From NCBI RefSeq assembly GCF_937903345.1, contig NZ_CALCZQ010000011.1:1-5083 (forward strand): DNA of 5,083 bases. The letters run 5' to 3'. Within the stretch, counting starts at the first letter, position 1; the number at the start of each line of letters is the position of its first letter. Below, in pieces: positions 4,316-5,083 of the stretch. The stretch comes from an uncultured Emticicia sp. Its GTDB lineage: Bacteria > Bacteroidota > Bacteroidia > Cytophagales > Spirosomataceae. The notes under the pieces were generated by a model. The model was not told the DNA's origin. It searched no databases and was given only the letters and a program-made list of their open reading frames with translations. A program made the position numbers and the translations under genes.

Positions 4316-5083
4316 TTATAAAATCTTGGTTACATCAATACGCTTATTGGAGTTCGGGCGTTTATCTTCTCTGGAGGGTTGCAGGATAGTTTTAACGCTT
4401 TGAGGACTTATTTCTTTGCCGTCTTTGTCAACAAAAGAGTTTACTATGATATTTGCAACATCATTGATATTCCCCTCAATAACTGGCTTGCCATCAACAA
4501 GGATTTCACGAGACAATTGATAAAAAATATCTACAAACTGATTGACATTGCAATTAAATTGCAATTTTGTGAAATTGTTGGGGCTTGTGATTGTTGCAGG
4601 TTTGAGTTTTTCAATGGTACTCTTTATGTTTTGCATTTCATAAATCTGCTCAATTTCTTTGGCACATTGTTTATCAAACAAAGGTAGTTTTTGATTCAAA
4701 AACTCAATATTAGCCTGTTTGTATTCGTGCTTTTCTTTAGTCAATAAAAGGATTTTTTCATTATCATCATCTAGGATAGCAAGTTGCTTTTTGATTTCAT
4801 AAAACGAAAAATATCTCTCATCACTTTCAGCATTAATATATCTTTTGGCTAAATTGAGCTTAATAGGTTTTATAGTAGGGCAATGCAATAAATTTCGTTT
4901 TTTTTCAATTTGTTTAAAAAGTTTGTAATATCTGAAAAGAGCCGATTTTTTTATAAATGTCTTTTCATTTATTTTTATTAATTCTTCAAAGCTATTTAGC
5001 CAATTTAAAGGCTCTTTAATTTTATCTAACTGATTATTAATAAACCCCGAAATCTGAGATTGATTTAAAATTAAAACCTTATC
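4316..5083 (-). CDS. RteC-like/regulator-type protein, N-terminus beyond window
   Basis: The frame is open from the right edge (255 codons visible), so a TTG at 4888 sometimes taken as start is internal. The visible N-terminal part is helical and Lys-rich (FEELIKINEKTFIKKSALFRYYKLFKQIEKK is split by 20-residue limits here: key pieces FEELIKINEK and RYYKLFKQIEKK). The middle is a charged probable coiled coil (about residues 100-165). The C-terminal ~85 residues have the layout of proteins found in Bacteroidota mobile elements, including RteC: a domain starting KLQFNCNVNQFVDIFYQL, then GNINDVANIIVNSF, SPQSVKTIL and a closing basic KRPNSNKRIDV. I infer a regulatory or DNA-binding role; the family assignment is by general resemblance only. 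It is separately terminated from the operon downstream. A pair of ATTGCAAT sites 11 bp apart lies in the C-terminal domain coding region. Confidence 0.5.
   Translation of the reverse strand, partial: DKVLILNQSQISGFINNQLDKIKEPLNWLNSFEELIKINEKTFIKKSALFRYYKLFKQIEKKRNLLHCPTIKPIKLNLAKRYINAESDERYFSFYEIKKQLAILDDDNEKILLLTKEKHEYKQANIEFLNQKLPLFDKQCAKEIEQIYEMQNIKSTIEKLKPATITSPNNFTKLQFNCNVNQFVDIFYQLSREILVDGKPVIEGNINDVANIIVNSFVDKDGKEISPQSVKTILQPSREDKRPNSNKRIDVTKIL
4547..4565. repeat. ATTGCAAT pair, 11 bp apart
   Basis: Exact copies at 4547-4554 and 4558-4565, one helical turn apart. On the coding strand they read as Asn-Cys-Asn and Leu-Gln-Phe, that is, in different codon phases. Confidence 0.6.

Noticed and set aside
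4379..4687. Plus-strand open frame of 102 codons
   Set aside because: Antisense to the RteC-like gene, which has the longer frame, continues to the window edge and has its own terminator.
4886..4888. TTG start codon for the RteC-like gene
   Set aside because: The frame remains open for 65 further codons to the right edge with similar Lys-rich composition, so the gene begins outside the window.

Overview
The window is AT-rich, and every gene I can support reads on the minus strand. AT-rich initiation regions without clear Shine-Dalgarno sequences, an excisionase-type HTH protein and a protein with an RteC-like C-terminus point to an accessory or mobile element (integrative element, prophage or plasmid) of a Bacteroidota, most likely Flavobacteriia. 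This is inferred from gene style and composition. I see no tRNA, rRNA, CRISPR, IS or recombinase gene.

Layout in the direction of transcription (right to left). A gene cut by the right edge (4316-5083) encodes a regulator-like protein and ends at a strong hairpin terminator (4281-4312). A gene-free stretch of about 400 bp (3915-4315) follows; it is dense in short GTCTT repeats and inverted repeats and carries the probable promoter of the next operon. The operon starts with a small MerR/excisionase-type HTH protein (3636-3914) and a 585-residue winged-helix protein that is probably the replication initiator (1786-3543). Four tiny, tightly packed genes follow (1551-1775, 1208-1549, 989-1204, 769-996), one of them a membrane protein. 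The operon ends at a terminator (629-666) preceded by an array of 10-bp repeats (651-730). A separate gene cut by the left edge (1-595) encodes a transglutaminase-like cysteine-peptidase-fold protein with a recognisable Cys-His-Asp triad.

The most unusual signal is in the DNA rather than the proteins. The palindrome ATTGCAAT occurs ten times exactly, plus several near-matches. It is mostly arranged as pairs or triplets whose members are 11 or 21-23 bp apart, that is, one or two helical turns. The clusters fall inside five different genes and one intergenic region and are read in different codon phases, so protein sequence does not explain them. Together with the 10-bp repeat array at the operon end and the RGTCTT cluster at the operon start, this suggests an element covered by phased binding sites for its own DNA-binding protein(s), serving replication control, partition or silencing.

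The likely logic is that the HTH protein and winged-helix protein control and initiate replication from the repeat-rich DNA beside them, the small genes are accessory, and the RteC-like and transglutaminase-like genes are separately transcribed. None of this is proven by sequence alone.
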